64,000 nucleotides of DNA from Erysipelotrichaceae bacterium (GCA_013334325.1 JAAXXT010000002.1:49988-113987); one strand, 5' to 3'; shown: positions 9,057 to 18,202, numbered from the stretch's first letter. Numbers and translations are program-made. The notes: generated by a model from the sequence alone, not told the origin.

Positions 9057-9104
9057 ATCATACACCTGCTTCTACTCTTTTAGAACCTTTCCAAAGGACC
9101 TTTT
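9057..9104 (-). promoter_or_regulatory. Promoter region with palindromic candidate operator of the SIS gene pair
   Basis: A TATGAT hexamer (9057-9062, minus strand) lies about 30 bases before the start of the first SIS gene. Just upstream are AAAGG-N-CCTTT (9093-9103) and the overlapping CCTTT-CC-AAAGG. Such stacked inverted repeats at -30 to -60 are a typical place for a repressor or activator site. The regulator is unknown. Confidence 0.35.
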
Positions 9105-9152
9105 AAAAATGTTTTTTTCAACCTTACAACCTAGCTTTATACTTAGGTAGTA

Positions 9153-9174
9153 AAAAAGCACTTACGTGCTTTTT
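9153..9174 (-). terminator. Rho-independent terminator of the glutamate mutase operon
   Basis: A 9-bp stem (9153-9161 with 9166-9174), 4-base loop and T run on the minus strand. It overlaps the stop codon of the DUF4387 gene, the last gene of the operon. Confidence 0.85.
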
Positions 9175-9496
9175 AGTTTCTTTTCTCAAACTCTAAAGTT
9201 AATAATGGAGCGTGTTGTTGAGCACCATATACATCGGTTTCTCGGATATCTCCACTACACATTGGACGAACGATCGTAGCTTTGATCGCATTGGCAGGAA
9301 TAAATTCAATGATGTTTATAACGTCTTCAACTTTAATCTTATACAGAGAGGCTATAAGTTCTGCGTTGATACATTTTTCTTTGACCATCCAATCAAATGT
9401 TTCTTTATCTTTTAAAATGATATCGAAAGTGATCTCATAAGGTCCAGAATTCTTTGAGCGAATGACTTTCGCAAGATCCAATAGTTTTACTTTCAT
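9173..9496 (-). CDS. DUF4387 family protein
   Basis: A 107-residue protein with the DUF4387 pattern: it opens LLDLAKVIRSKNSGPYEITFD, has a central IRxxVxG-like segment (KATIVRPMCSGDI) and ends DVYGAQQHAPLL. These proteins are nearly always encoded next to AtuA-family proteins, as here (8-base gap), and sometimes are fused to them. That suggests the two make one enzyme, with this as the small subunit. Its reaction has not been established as far as I know. It is the last gene of the operon. Confidence 0.8.
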   Translation of the reverse strand: MKVKLLDLAKVIRSKNSGPYEITFDIILKDKETFDWMVKEKCINAELIASLYKIKVEDVINIIEFIPANAIKATIVRPMCSGDIRETDVYGAQQHAPLLTLEFEKRN

Positions 9497-9504
9497 AGTT
9501 TACC

Positions 9505-10857
9505 TCACACATTCACTAGGGTCTGTTTAAAGATCCCAATTGGATCACTGACTTCGATCAAATGATATAGACTAAAATTATACACAGCACCTACTTTAAA
9601 ATCACTTGGGGAATACGGAAAGGCAAGATTACCTGCAGTAGCGATACGACCTTCATATCCATAATGAAGCATGGTGCTTCTTGCGAAACTACAGACGGTA
9701 TTGGCCACATCTTGGCTTTGTGCGACCGCATCGATGACGATACAGAGCTCATGAGAACGGATTTCTTTTATGGGTTCAAGATCACCCATGACCCCATCTT
9801 TCCCATAGATCTTGAAGTTGAGATGATAGTTATCGAGATTTTTAAAGTTATCTTTAACACGTTTGGTGACAGCTTCCAAGATCGAATCGGTTTCTTTGAT
9901 GAAGATAGGATCTCTGACCCCTGCGATAGAAACGGTCCTAAAGCCTACGCATTTTGCGGCTTCAAGTTTAATATAGTACGGATCTGAAGGAATAAACTTA
10001 CTACCCTTGACTTCTACTCTTTCTTCATCGAGTTGAGTAAAAGCGGTGTTGTGTAGATCGATGATTCCACCAGGACCAGGTAAAATATAGGGGTTGGTTT
10101 TCTCATAGAGTGTATGCGCAGAAACGCTTAGTACTGTACATTTACGAGCTGGATTTAAAGTTTGTAGGATAAAGCTATCATCCGTGATGGTTCCCATCAT
10201 ACAATCGCTTCCACTACCAGGACTAGATGCGATGGCGGCACATTCTAATATCTTGCCCATATGAAGTGCTAATCCTTTATCGAATCCACGAATGATAGGT
10301 AGAGCCGCAAACATATTAGGGTCATAAGAACGACCTGCGATGATGACTTCTGCCCCATCATTGAGGGCTTTTATAAATGGTTCTACACCCATTTGACCTA
10401 CGATATGAGTAGACTCTAGGATATCTTCTTTTGTGCATTCTGGAGCTGGATGAAGGGGTTTGACCTTACCTTCCTCAAAGGCTTTCAAAACGAAATCCTT
10501 ATCGAAATCAGCTTCAATGATCGCCATCTTAAAATGAAGATCATATTCTTTAGCGATCTCATAAACGATCTTGAGTTGCCAATCCAAATGAGGTTTAGCC
10601 CCACTACCACCGGCACTGCCCACCAAGACAGGAACCTTGTTTTTGATGCCTGCTTGAATCATGATGGCGAGATCTCGTTTAACCGCTGTGTAATCTGTAA
10701 AGGATACTCCTGCACCTAAATAATAAGGTCCTGGATCAGTTGATCCTGCATCGACTGCGATACAATCAGGATTCATTCTCATCCCTGCCTCAAAACTCGC
10801 AAGAGGAAATCCATAACCTAAGATGGCTGTCGTTGAGAGCACTTTAATTGGTTTCAT
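9505..10857 (-). CDS. AtuA-family protein (DUF1446; 'acyclic terpene utilization' family)
   Basis: A 450-residue cytosolic protein. The N-terminus has ILGYGFPLASFE and AGSTDPGPYYLGAG, followed by VLVGSAGGSGAKPHLDW, VIIAGRSYDPNMFAALP and AAIASSPGSGSDCMMGTI, all typical of the AtuA/DUF1446 family. The family name comes from the citronellol/geraniol pathway of Pseudomonas, but no terpene genes are here. The gene overlaps the methylaspartate ammonia-lyase stop by an ATGA, so translation is coupled and the product should act on mesaconate or what is made from it. With DUF4387 it could form a two-subunit lyase, hydratase or hydrolase. That role is inference; family membership is well supported. Confidence 0.8.
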   Translation of the reverse strand: MKPIKVLSTTAILGYGFPLASFEAGMRMNPDCIAVDAGSTDPGPYYLGAGVSFTDYTAVKRDLAIMIQAGIKNKVPVLVGSAGGSGAKPHLDWQLKIVYEIAKEYDLHFKMAIIEADFDKDFVLKAFEEGKVKPLHPAPECTKEDILESTHIVGQMGVEPFIKALNDGAEVIIAGRSYDPNMFAALPIIRGFDKGLALHMGKILECAAIASSPGSGSDCMMGTITDDSFILQTLNPARKCTVLSVSAHTLYEKTNPYILPGPGGIIDLHNTAFTQLDEERVEVKGSKFIPSDPYYIKLEAAKCVGFRTVSIAGVRDPIFIKETDSILEAVTKRVKDNFKNLDNYHLNFKIYGKDGVMGDLEPIKEIRSHELCIVIDAVAQSQDVANTVCSFARSTMLHYGYEGRIATAGNLAFPYSPSDFKVGAVYNFSLYHLIEVSDPIGIFKQTLVNV

Positions 10858-12107
10858 TTATTTCTACCTTTCATTGCCTTATCAAGCGCAATTATCCTTT
10901 GCATTTCATTAAATACGATCATATAGCCTTCATCGACACCCATCCCAGGTTTAGCCAAGATCTGTATAGGTTGAGTCGCCATCGCAAGATGAACACAGGT
11001 CTTCGCACTGATGTCCGTCTCATTACAGGTTCCACCTTGATAAGCACCAATACCTTTTGATTTACAATACAGTACCGCTTCGATCGTATTTTGTATCCCA
11101 CCTAGATCAGGGGTCTTGATTTGAACCATATGACCTGCTTTATGATCAGCGAAATAGATGATGTCTTCTAAAGTATTACACCACTCATCAGCGACGATCT
11201 CCACATCTACTCCGCGTTCATCTAGAAGCGCTGTAATGGCTTGAAGACCCCTCATCGTTAATTCACGATCATCGAAATCAACTGGTCCTTCGATACGTAA
11301 ATGATAAGGACCACTGGCTTCTCTTAGAGTTTTTAGATAATCTACCATTTTGGAATAATCCGTTTTGAAGATTATACCTAAAGTCCCATAGACATCGATA
11401 TGAAAGACAGGACTATAATCAGCTTCGCTTTTGAATTCATCCACTCGTTGACGTAACCATTTGACATACTCTAATAACTTCTCACCTTGATAACCTAGTT
11501 TATTGGCGACGTTATTGATCAAGCCATGAGGAAGTACAGCGGAACCTTTGATGATCATCTTATCGACGTTGTCATAACGATTATCTCCACTTTGACTAAA
11601 AATAGGAATAAGTTGATCACTAACTTGGGTCCCATATTCTTTCGCCACGATGTTGGCCATCTGCGTATGATGCGCTTTTGCGACCGCATCCAATAACGCT
11701 TGGGTTATCCCATATCGTAAGGCCGTATGAATATGTTGACCTTTTAAGTGAATATGATCAAATTCATCCGCTAAGTCCTTGAATGACTTAAGTTCTCTTC
11801 CAATTAAGCGAGGTTTAAGGTCCTTCTCTACGATCAGTGCGAATTCCTTAGCAAGAAATAAAGGATCTCTTCCTCCACAGCCACTGTATTGAACGGCACA
11901 ACAATCTCCAAAGGCAACTTGTCCATCTTCTAATACAAGCATGATCGTTAAAGATTCCCCTGCTTGTCTAATACGGGTAAAACCAGGGGTGATGGGAGCT
12001 CCTACATAAAAGTTTCCATCTGCGTGTGCACCCTCTTTGATGGCTTTTTGATCATCGAAGAAGAAACCTGTTCTTCCAGTACTACTGACTACGTCTATGA
12101 TTTTCAT
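10854..12107 (-). CDS. mal: Methylaspartate ammonia-lyase (EC 4.3.1.2)
   Basis: A 417-residue enolase-superfamily enzyme that removes ammonia from (2S,3S)-3-methylaspartate to give mesaconate. Visible markers are GRTGFFFDDQKAIKEGA near the N-terminus, the metal ligands in FHIDVYGTLG, RIEGPVDF and IVADEWCN, and the catalytic Lys in VQIKTPDLGGIQNTIEA (equivalent to Lys331 of the clostridial/Citrobacter enzymes). TCNETDISA near the C-terminus is also conserved. The length matches characterised enzymes (~413). It begins 7 bases after the glmE stop and overlaps the next gene by 4 bases, so it is within the glutamate mutase operon. Confidence 0.95.
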   Translation of the reverse strand: MKIIDVVSSTGRTGFFFDDQKAIKEGAHADGNFYVGAPITPGFTRIRQAGESLTIMLVLEDGQVAFGDCCAVQYSGCGGRDPLFLAKEFALIVEKDLKPRLIGRELKSFKDLADEFDHIHLKGQHIHTALRYGITQALLDAVAKAHHTQMANIVAKEYGTQVSDQLIPIFSQSGDNRYDNVDKMIIKGSAVLPHGLINNVANKLGYQGEKLLEYVKWLRQRVDEFKSEADYSPVFHIDVYGTLGIIFKTDYSKMVDYLKTLREASGPYHLRIEGPVDFDDRELTMRGLQAITALLDERGVDVEIVADEWCNTLEDIIYFADHKAGHMVQIKTPDLGGIQNTIEAVLYCKSKGIGAYQGGTCNETDISAKTCVHLAMATQPIQILAKPGMGVDEGYMIVFNEMQRIIALDKAMKGRNK

Positions 12108-12114
12108 AAGTGTC

Positions 12115-13560
12115 CTATCTTGGTCTACCGACCAAATGTCCTTTACTTACCGCATAAATATCATCGATGACCATTTGGAAACTAACATCTCGTCTTTCTG
12201 TATCAGCTCTCTCTTTAAGTTTCTTTCGATGAAAATCTTTGAGTTTATCATTAAAAGGAAGATTTCCAAAGTCTAAGAAACGAACAGCTCCTGAATTATC
12301 TCGTGCAGGCAGAGCTTTATTCGCATTACACTGGGCAGGCGCAAAAGGCACATCGATGAGACCTGCTTCAAATCCTCTTAAAGCACTAAGTCCAAAATCA
12401 TAGTTTCCTAGATTTAAAACAGCTTCCATGATACAACGGGTCTCTTCTTCGATGATGCTCATTTCTTCTTTGATCAAAGGATTCTCAAAAGCGACTTGAT
12501 CTTTAAGCATCGCAGTTAATTGTTTTGTGGTCTTTAATCCATTCGCGTTGGCTTCTGCAGTAGGCACCCCAAAAGCTTCATGAGGAGACTTTACGATGAC
12601 CTTAGTGGCTCCTGATAAGACAGCTGTCGCAGCACCCCAAGCGATGACCGCATAGGCTTTGGCTTCATCTTGAGGGAAACCTCCCATCCATTGATGAAAG
12701 ACGGTGGTGATTCTAACATCACCATAACCAAAGCGATTTAAATAATCTTTGGTAAGAAGTTCTAAGGTTCTAATGGCTGCGATGTCTTGAATTTGATTTC
12801 CACATTGACCATAACCTACTGTAATGCATTTACAGCCCTGTTGAGCTGCCAACAAGCTCTCTAAGATGGCTACACTATGAGAAATACATGGTGGAACTAA
12901 AGTCCCTGTAAGAGGCCCAAAAGGTTCACGGTTGATCGTAATGCCTTGTTCCTCATAGTAACCTACCAAACGATCGACATATTGCCAATCCGTGATTGTT
13001 TTCTCTAAAGAATTGTTTTTCCCATAAGGAATATTATAAGAAATGCCTCCTCCTTCAAAGGAAGTGAAACCCCCAGCTAAAGTAATCTCAGCCAATAGTC
13101 TCGCATCAGGTGTCCCATGTCTTACTTGAAGAGGAACATCTAAATATTCAACGATGTCTCTACATACACCTACCCCATGATTGACCGCAGGGAATCCATT
13201 TAGAAGAGATTTACCTGTCCTAATGCTTTCATCGATGCCTGTTTGAGCTTCAAGGTAGCGATTATGACGAGTATAACTATCGATGGTGGTCGGTAAAAGA
13301 TCAGCCCCGCCTTCATCTTGAAGGACCTTTAGTAGTTTCTTATGTTCATGAGGCAAGGCTACCCCTGCCCTTGGTTGGATCAAAGTGACCTTATCATTAA
13401 CGGCTTGATTTAGTTTAAAACTAAAGCGTTTGCTTTCTTTGATGGCCTTTTGATAGGCAATCGCTTCACTTAGATCGACTTCTTTACCAGTGACCCATTG
13501 TTTTAAGACTTCTTCTCGTAAAGCCATGAATTCATTTAAAGGCATCTTTTTGTTGATCAT
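12115..13560 (-). CDS. glmE: Methylaspartate (glutamate) mutase, subunit epsilon
   Basis: A 481-residue catalytic subunit of adenosylcobalamin-dependent glutamate mutase (EC 5.4.99.1), which turns L-glutamate into (2S,3S)-3-methylaspartate. The sequence follows the clostridial MutE/GlmE family throughout: [72 protein letters not shown] and [15 protein letters not shown]. Family length is about 483. It overlaps the end of glmL by 4 bases (ATGA) and is followed closely by mal. Activity needs subunit S for the corrinoid. Confidence 0.97.
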   Translation of the reverse strand: MINKKMPLNEFMALREEVLKQWVTGKEVDLSEAIAYQKAIKESKRFSFKLNQAVNDKVTLIQPRAGVALPHEHKKLLKVLQDEGGADLLPTTIDSYTRHNRYLEAQTGIDESIRTGKSLLNGFPAVNHGVGVCRDIVEYLDVPLQVRHGTPDARLLAEITLAGGFTSFEGGGISYNIPYGKNNSLEKTITDWQYVDRLVGYYEEQGITINREPFGPLTGTLVPPCISHSVAILESLLAAQQGCKCITVGYGQCGNQIQDIAAIRTLELLTKDYLNRFGYGDVRITTVFHQWMGGFPQDEAKAYAVIAWGAATAVLSGATKVIVKSPHEAFGVPTAEANANGLKTTKQLTAMLKDQVAFENPLIKEEMSIIEEETRCIMEAVLNLGNYDFGLSALRGFEAGLIDVPFAPAQCNANKALPARDNSGAVRFLDFGNLPFNDKLKDFHRKKLKERADTERRDVSFQMVIDDIYAVSKGHLVGRPR

Positions 13561-14912
13561 TTGATTTTCTCCACATTTCTTTTTAAGATTCTTAGAACTT
13601 CATTGGGATGACGAGACGCCAATAGACCTAAACAACTAATGACATACTTTTGATCTAGATAAGCTTCTATTTTATCTGGAAGCAAGATCTCAGGAGTCTT
13701 AGGATTCCTTAAGACTTTATTTAGGATACGCTTAGGATCTTTAGAATGAATCAAGGGTCCTCCTATACCTATAACTTTTGATACATCTCGTAGATCTTTA
13801 CCTGATTGATAAGTACTGATCCCCATAGGAGAATATGAGATCTCTAATCGACCCGCATGTCTTTCACAAGCGATCTGTGTACACCACGAAGCTAAGATAC
13901 TATCCAGTTTTGGATCATTACTTGAATAGAGATCTCTCTTTATAGATTCTAAATAAGCACTCATCAACTCATCATTCTCAATCTCATTTTTCATGAGTTC
14001 AGCGACATTATGAGCAGAGAATCTAACCCCAAGATCTCCTTCTACACTTCGTTTATCCAGAGGTTCTTGAAGTCCTTTATAACCCGCATTATCTTTTAAG
14101 ATAAATGTCTTATTGATACTGTAGACATCGGTCGTTGCGCCTCCAATATCAATGGCCATAAGATCGCCTAATCCTTCTTCAGTTTTCGTACCTTTCGATA
14201 ATAAGATCAAAGCTTCAAGGACACTGGAAGGTGTAGGCAGTATAAGCTCATCAAGTACTTCAGCCAATTTAGATAAGCCTTTAGCTTTGATGATGGACTT
14301 TAGAAATAGATCACGAATTACACTTCGGCATTCATCTACTTGTAGGACACCATAAGTAGGCATTACGTTTTCACAACACAATAATTCACAGTTTTCGTTT
14401 TTAAAGATAGCTTTTATCTCATCTTGAACGGCTTTGTTTCCTGCGTAGATGATTGGGAAACTTGGATGAAGCGATGCGATCTGTTTCGCATTATGAAGCA
14501 CCACTTCTGTGTTTCCCCCATCCGTTCCTCCACTTAAAAGAAGAATATCTGCTTGAGCACTGTTTATTTCATCTAATTCATTTTGATTGAGTTGAAAGGC
14601 ATAGGCATGGATCACTTTCGCACCTGCGCTATAACAGGCCAAAGTCGCAGCTTTTAGTGTAAGATCTGGCACTAAACCTACGGCGATCATCTTTAATCCA
14701 CCTTTAGCGGAACTACACATCAATGTTTGATCGATGTAGACCTTATCCAAGATATTTCTCATCTTAGCTTTGACCTTTTCGATACCTATCGAAATGTCTG
14801 TAGATGAGGTGGTCATATCGTTGGCGATGGCCAATATGGTTTCGCTTTGGGTATCGACGATCAAGCCTTTCGTATAGGTTGAACCCACATCAAAAAGAAG
14901 ATAGATCGGCAT
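13557..14912 (-). CDS. glmL: Methylaspartate mutase accessory/reactivating protein GlmL
   Basis: A 451-residue ASKHA-fold ATPase. The phosphate-1 loop [15 protein letters not shown] is at the N-terminus, [14 protein letters not shown] is about residue 125, and [14 protein letters not shown] carries the second phosphate loop near 255. GlmL/MutL proteins bind inactivated glutamate mutase and exchange damaged cobalamin at the cost of ATP, like other reactivating factors of B12 enzymes. The gene lies between glmS and glmE, the standard order S-L-E. It starts one base after the glmS stop. Confidence 0.95.
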   Translation of the reverse strand: MPIYLLFDVGSTYTKGLIVDTQSETILAIANDMTTSSTDISIGIEKVKAKMRNILDKVYIDQTLMCSSAKGGLKMIAVGLVPDLTLKAATLACYSAGAKVIHAYAFQLNQNELDEINSAQADILLLSGGTDGGNTEVVLHNAKQIASLHPSFPIIYAGNKAVQDEIKAIFKNENCELLCCENVMPTYGVLQVDECRSVIRDLFLKSIIKAKGLSKLAEVLDELILPTPSSVLEALILLSKGTKTEEGLGDLMAIDIGGATTDVYSINKTFILKDNAGYKGLQEPLDKRSVEGDLGVRFSAHNVAELMKNEIENDELMSAYLESIKRDLYSSNDPKLDSILASWCTQIACERHAGRLEISYSPMGISTYQSGKDLRDVSKVIGIGGPLIHSKDPKRILNKVLRNPKTPEILLPDKIEAYLDQKYVISCLGLLASRHPNEVLRILKRNVEKIK

Positions 14913-14913
14913 T

Positions 14914-15330
14914 CTATTTTCCTAGACCTAGATCTGCCTTCAAGTCTTCAATACCTATAGCAATATCGCTTCCAGGAGGATAGACACGATGAAATCCCAT
15001 CGCTTTGAATTTGGCTTCAACTGGAGCGAATTCACTTTTACCGATGACAAGATTACCTCCAACATACAGCAAGACATTATTAAGACCTGCTTCTTTACAA
15101 TAGTCTCCAAAACCTCGACAGTCCAATTCACCTTGACCATATAGACTAGAGACAAAGATGGCACTCGCTTTGGTTTCAATGGCTGCATCTACGAATTCTT
15201 TCTGAGAGACCATCACACCTAAGTTGACCACATTAAAATCAGCTTGTCTTAATGCATAATCGATGATGCGGTTACCTACCGCATGAACATCAGCTCCGAT
15301 AACTCCTATGACGACAGTTGTGTTTCCCAT
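14914..15330 (-). CDS. glmS: Methylaspartate (glutamate) mutase, subunit sigma (B12-binding)
   Basis: A 138-residue Rossmann-like cobalamin-binding subunit. The DxHxxG motif is intact as Asp14, His16 and Gly19 ([11 protein letters not shown]). His16 replaces dimethylbenzimidazole as the lower axial cobalt ligand. [11 protein letters not shown] and [10 protein letters not shown] are the other corrin and nucleotide-tail contacts, and the end RVYPPGSD matches the clostridial proteins closely. It pairs with subunit epsilon to form the active mutase. It follows the P-loop gene by 9 bases and has an AAGGAG site. Confidence 0.97.
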   Translation of the reverse strand: MGNTTVVIGVIGADVHAVGNRIIDYALRQADFNVVNLGVMVSQKEFVDAAIETKASAIFVSSLYGQGELDCRGFGDYCKEAGLNNVLLYVGGNLVIGKSEFAPVEAKFKAMGFHRVYPPGSDIAIGIEDLKADLGLGK

Positions 15331-15339
15331 ATGTGCTCC

Positions 15340-16260
15340 TTAATCTCCAAAGTGATTGATCTTATGTATGTCTTTGATTTGTTCTTCAGAAACCATCCCT
15401 ACCAATTCATAGGTTTGTTTAACTGGATCATAGACATAATCATCTAGAAGATGGAAATTTTCGATCTGTTTTGTATGATTCATATGTGTTCTAGGACCTG
15501 TACAGTATTGGATAATGTCTTCACCGATCTTGATATGAGTAGGATCTAAATAAGTAATGATGAGATCCATTGAGATCAAGCTTTTAACTTTCTTTTCTAA
15601 GACAGACAAAGATACCCGAGGTTTCTTATTGAAGGATAAGATGAAGCCATGTTTAACGTCCCCATGACCATCACAAATCAATCCATATTCGCTCTCTAAG
15701 ATATGAACCAAGAGATCTTCCGCACTATGGGCCATACGACGATACAAGAGGCTCTTATAGACTGTTTTCTTGATGTCTTCTGGTTCTGGGCCAAATAGAT
15801 TAGGTCTTACGACGATGACTTCTTCGCCTATCCCAATCAATAGATCTCCGTTGATGCCTAATTGTTCATAGATCGAATCAAAATGTTCAACGATGACTCT
15901 TTTTTTATCATTTAAAGCACTTTTGATTGCATCAACGAGTTCATAGGCTTGTGTAAATGCCAATTCAAAACGAAGATCGATATGATAAGAATGGGCTATA
16001 AAGCGATTCTTAGCGTAATCACGCATTAAAGGAGAAGGACGTGTATTGATCCCATCATCATCGTTGGTAAGTTCTAATCCAGGAAACATCCCTTTGATAA
16101 GCAAGGATTTACCGCTTCCTGCATCACCTATGATCCCTATGAGTTTATCATTAGGTAAAAGATATTTCTGTGAGATCTGATTGCCTAGATTCTGCATTCT
16201 TGTACTGCCTCTAGGCGCAAAGTAAGTCGCATATCTTAATTGTTCAATACTAAGACTCAT
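15340..16260 (-). CDS. P-loop protein of glutamate mutase operons (alanyl-tRNA synthetase additional-domain type, unknown role)
   Basis: A 306-residue cytosolic protein. Residues 40-52 form a Walker A loop (GDAGSGKS at 45-52), but the rest does not look like a standard kinase or ABC ATPase. YLLPNDKLIGII leads into the loop, HSYHIDLRFELAF and VIVEHFDSIYEQLG may supply acidic and hydrophobic strand positions, and HGDVKHGFILSF is rich in His/Asp. Proteins of this kind are, to my knowledge, found with glutamate mutase genes and carry names that refer to an additional domain of alanyl-tRNA synthetase; I cannot confirm that here. It is the first gene after the leader, 9 bases before glmS, so a role in cofactor or mutase assembly is plausible but unproven. 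Confidence 0.6.
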   Translation of the reverse strand: MSLSIEQLRYATYFAPRGSTRMQNLGNQISQKYLLPNDKLIGIIGDAGSGKSLLIKGMFPGLELTNDDDGINTRPSPLMRDYAKNRFIAHSYHIDLRFELAFTQAYELVDAIKSALNDKKRVIVEHFDSIYEQLGINGDLLIGIGEEVIVVRPNLFGPEPEDIKKTVYKSLLYRRMAHSAEDLLVHILESEYGLICDGHGDVKHGFILSFNKKPRVSLSVLEKKVKSLISMDLIITYLDPTHIKIGEDIIQYCTGPRTHMNHTKQIENFHLLDDYVYDPVKQTYELVGMVSEEQIKDIHKINHFGD

Positions 16261-16295
16261 ATGTTTTCTCCTTTAGATAAGATCACTTATAAGCT

Positions 16296-16321
16296 AAAAA
16301 CAAGATGCTGAGATCTTGTTT
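16296..16321 (-). terminator. Intrinsic terminator inside the glutamate mutase operon leader (attenuator candidate)
   Basis: On the minus strand a 9-bp stem (16313-16321 with 16298-16306), 6-base loop and five Ts. It lies downstream of a promoter-like element and about 35 bases upstream of the first gene, so it can stop transcription before the operon unless it is prevented from folding. It could also simply end readthrough from the malic enzyme gene. Confidence 0.65.
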
Positions 16322-16390
16322 CTAAAATTTCTATCATCTGACTTCAGGTGCACGATTTTCATCAATGAAAGGTACTCCTTACCTATCTCT
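16322..16390 (-). promoter_or_regulatory. Structured 5' leader of the glutamate mutase operon, possible riboswitch or attenuator
   Basis: About 70 bases between the promoter and the terminator contain three small hairpins on the minus strand: AGGTA/TACCT around AGGAG, TTTCA/TGAAA around TTGA, and an imperfect CACCTG/CAGATG pair. The loop and junction sequences do not match riboswitch classes I can recall (cobalamin, glycine, lysine, purine, SAM, glutamine). The spacing promoter-structure-terminator-gene is that of a transcriptional riboswitch or leader attenuator. Ligand unknown. Confidence 0.4.
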
Positions 16391-16399
16391 AGTATACCA
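16391..16399 (-). promoter_or_regulatory. Extended -10 promoter of the glutamate mutase operon
   Basis: TGGTATACT on the minus strand is an extended -10 (TGn plus TATACT, one mismatch to TATAAT). It lies 131 bases before the first start codon and upstream of the leader terminator. A clear -35 box is not seen, as is common with extended -10 promoters. Confidence 0.55.
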
Positions 16400-16443
16400 T
16401 TTCACAAGCTTAGTTCTTTATTCATTAAGCACGAAAAAATCTA

Positions 16444-17625
16444 TTATTTTCTAGCTATACCTGTTTGAGTCGCAACTTTCTTCACTTCTAAAGCGACCAC
16501 TTCAGAAACTCGAGGATCAAAGACTGAAGGAATGATATAGTCATATCTCAGCTCTTCTTCTTTGATCAAGGAAGCTAATCCATACGCCGCAGCGAGCTTC
16601 ATCTCTTCTGTGATCTGAGTCGCTCTACAATCCAGTGCTCCTCTAAATAATCCAGGAAAAACCAAGACATTATTTATTTGATTAGGAAGATCTGATCGAC
16701 CTGTCGCGATGATTCGTGCTCCACCTTTAAGCGCATCTTCATAAGAAATCTCAGGTTCAGGATTCGCCAAAGCGAAAACGATGGGATCTTTACCCATAGT
16801 TTGGATCATTTCTGATGTCACCAATCGAGGCGCAGATACTCCAATAAAGACATCCGCATCGATCAAAGCTTCTTTTAAACTGTAATGGTGATTATGAGGA
16901 TTGATAAACTCAAGAAGTTCCTTAGATAAGAAATCATAGGCATCCATATCATCATGATTTAAGATTCCTGATTTTGAAAACCCCAGGATGTTTTTAACAC
17001 CTAATCGTTTCAGCATAAACATGATGGAGCTTCCTGCAGCTCCTGCCCCACTGACCACGACTTTTAGATCTTTGAATTCTTTCTTAAGTAATTTGAGTGA
17101 ATTGATCAAACCTGCCGCAACTACGATCGCTGTCCCATGTTGATCATCATGAAAAACAGGGATATCTAGAACTTTCTTGAGTTCCCTTTCAATGGTTACA
17201 CAACGAGGTGCAGATATATCTTCTAGATTGAAACCTCCAAATGAAGGTGCTAATGCCTTACATATGGCGATAATCTCATCAGGATCTTTGGTATCTAAGG
17301 CAATTGGAACAGCATCGATGTTCGCAAAGGCTTTAAACAAGGCGCATTTGCCTTCCATGACAGGTAAAGAAGCTTTAGGTCCAATATCACCTAGACCTAA
17401 AACAGCGCTCCCATCGGTAATGACAGCGACGGAGTTCCCTTTCCATGTATAGGTATAGACCTCTTCAGGGTTCTGTGCGATGATACGGCATGGTTCAGCG
17501 ACCCCAGGTGTATAGGCTAAACTAAGATCTTCTTTTGTCTTAAGATCGCATTTTAACTCTACACTGAGTTTACCCTTCCATTGTTTATGGGCAGCTAATG
17601 ATTTTTCATATATGTTAGACATCAT
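16444..17625 (-). CDS. NAD(P)-dependent malic enzyme (malate to pyruvate + CO2)
   Basis: A 393-residue malic enzyme of the short bacterial type. Key segments are YTPGVAEPCR, ITDGSAVLGLGDIGP, VFHDDQHGTAIV (metal-binding Asp residues) and VVSGAGAAGSSI (nucleotide-binding loop), followed by ALANPEPEI. Such enzymes decarboxylate (S)-malate to pyruvate, usually with NAD+. It follows the fumarase beta gene by 14 bases, so fumarate could pass via malate to pyruvate. Because the next genes make mesaconate, action on a methylated malate has to be considered, but the sequence alone cannot show it. The second Met three bases in is an equally good start. Confidence 0.92.
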   Translation of the reverse strand: MMSNIYEKSLAAHKQWKGKLSVELKCDLKTKEDLSLAYTPGVAEPCRIIAQNPEEVYTYTWKGNSVAVITDGSAVLGLGDIGPKASLPVMEGKCALFKAFANIDAVPIALDTKDPDEIIAICKALAPSFGGFNLEDISAPRCVTIERELKKVLDIPVFHDDQHGTAIVVAAGLINSLKLLKKEFKDLKVVVSGAGAAGSSIMFMLKRLGVKNILGFSKSGILNHDDMDAYDFLSKELLEFINPHNHHYSLKEALIDADVFIGVSAPRLVTSEMIQTMGKDPIVFALANPEPEISYEDALKGGARIIATGRSDLPNQINNVLVFPGLFRGALDCRATQITEEMKLAAAYGLASLIKEEELRYDYIIPSVFDPRVSEVVALEVKKVATQTGIARK

Positions 17626-17639
17626 TTTCCTCCAAGGAT

Positions 17640-18191
17640 CTATTTTCTATACTTGGCTTGTTCAATCGTATATAAATCATTCCCATAAGCATCGATCACA
17701 ACGATCGCTGGGAAATCTTTGATCCAGAATCTTTGGATGGCTTCAGTCCCTAAATCTTCATAAGCCAATGTTTCGCTTTTTATAATACTCTTGGAGATGG
17801 TCGCACCTAAGCCTCCAATGGCCGCAAAATAAACTGCCTTGTTTCTAATGATGGCTTGGATGACCTCATGACTACGATCACCTTTCCCAATCATGCCTTT
17901 TAATCCATGATCAAGTAAAGCAGGTGTAAATTTATCCATCCTATAACTTGAGGTAGGTCCTGCTGATCCTACCGCGAATCCAGGTTTCGCAGGAGCTGGT
18001 CCTACATAATAAATGACTTCTCCTACGATATTGACAGGTAAAGGTTCATTGTTTTGAAGGCACAGGGATAGACGTTCATGAGCAGCGTCTCGTGCAGTAA
18101 TCAAACTTCCACTTAAATAAACAGAGTCTCCTGCTTTTAAAGATATGGCTGTTTTTTCATCTAGAGGTAGATTAACTTTAATGTCGATCAT
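17640..18191 (-). CDS. Class I fumarate hydratase-type, beta (C-terminal) subunit
   Basis: A 183-residue protein matching the C-terminal domain of class I fumarases and L(+)-tartrate dehydratase beta. It contains GDSVYLSGSLITARDAAH near residue 25, YVGPAPAKPG, and SAGPTSSYRMDKF, the substrate-binding GPTTS-RM motif. The frame continues upstream to a TTG at 18206, but ATG 18191 has AGGGG 5 bases before it and is preferred. It forms the heteromeric enzyme with the gene before it. The substrate may be fumarate or, given the operon, mesaconate. Confidence 0.9.
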   Translation of the reverse strand: MIDIKVNLPLDEKTAISLKAGDSVYLSGSLITARDAAHERLSLCLQNNEPLPVNIVGEVIYYVGPAPAKPGFAVGSAGPTSSYRMDKFTPALLDHGLKGMIGKGDRSHEVIQAIIRNKAVYFAAIGGLGATISKSIIKSETLAYEDLGTEAIQRFWIKDFPAIVVIDAYGNDLYTIEQAKYRK

Positions 18192-18202
18192 AAGAGCCCC
18201 TT

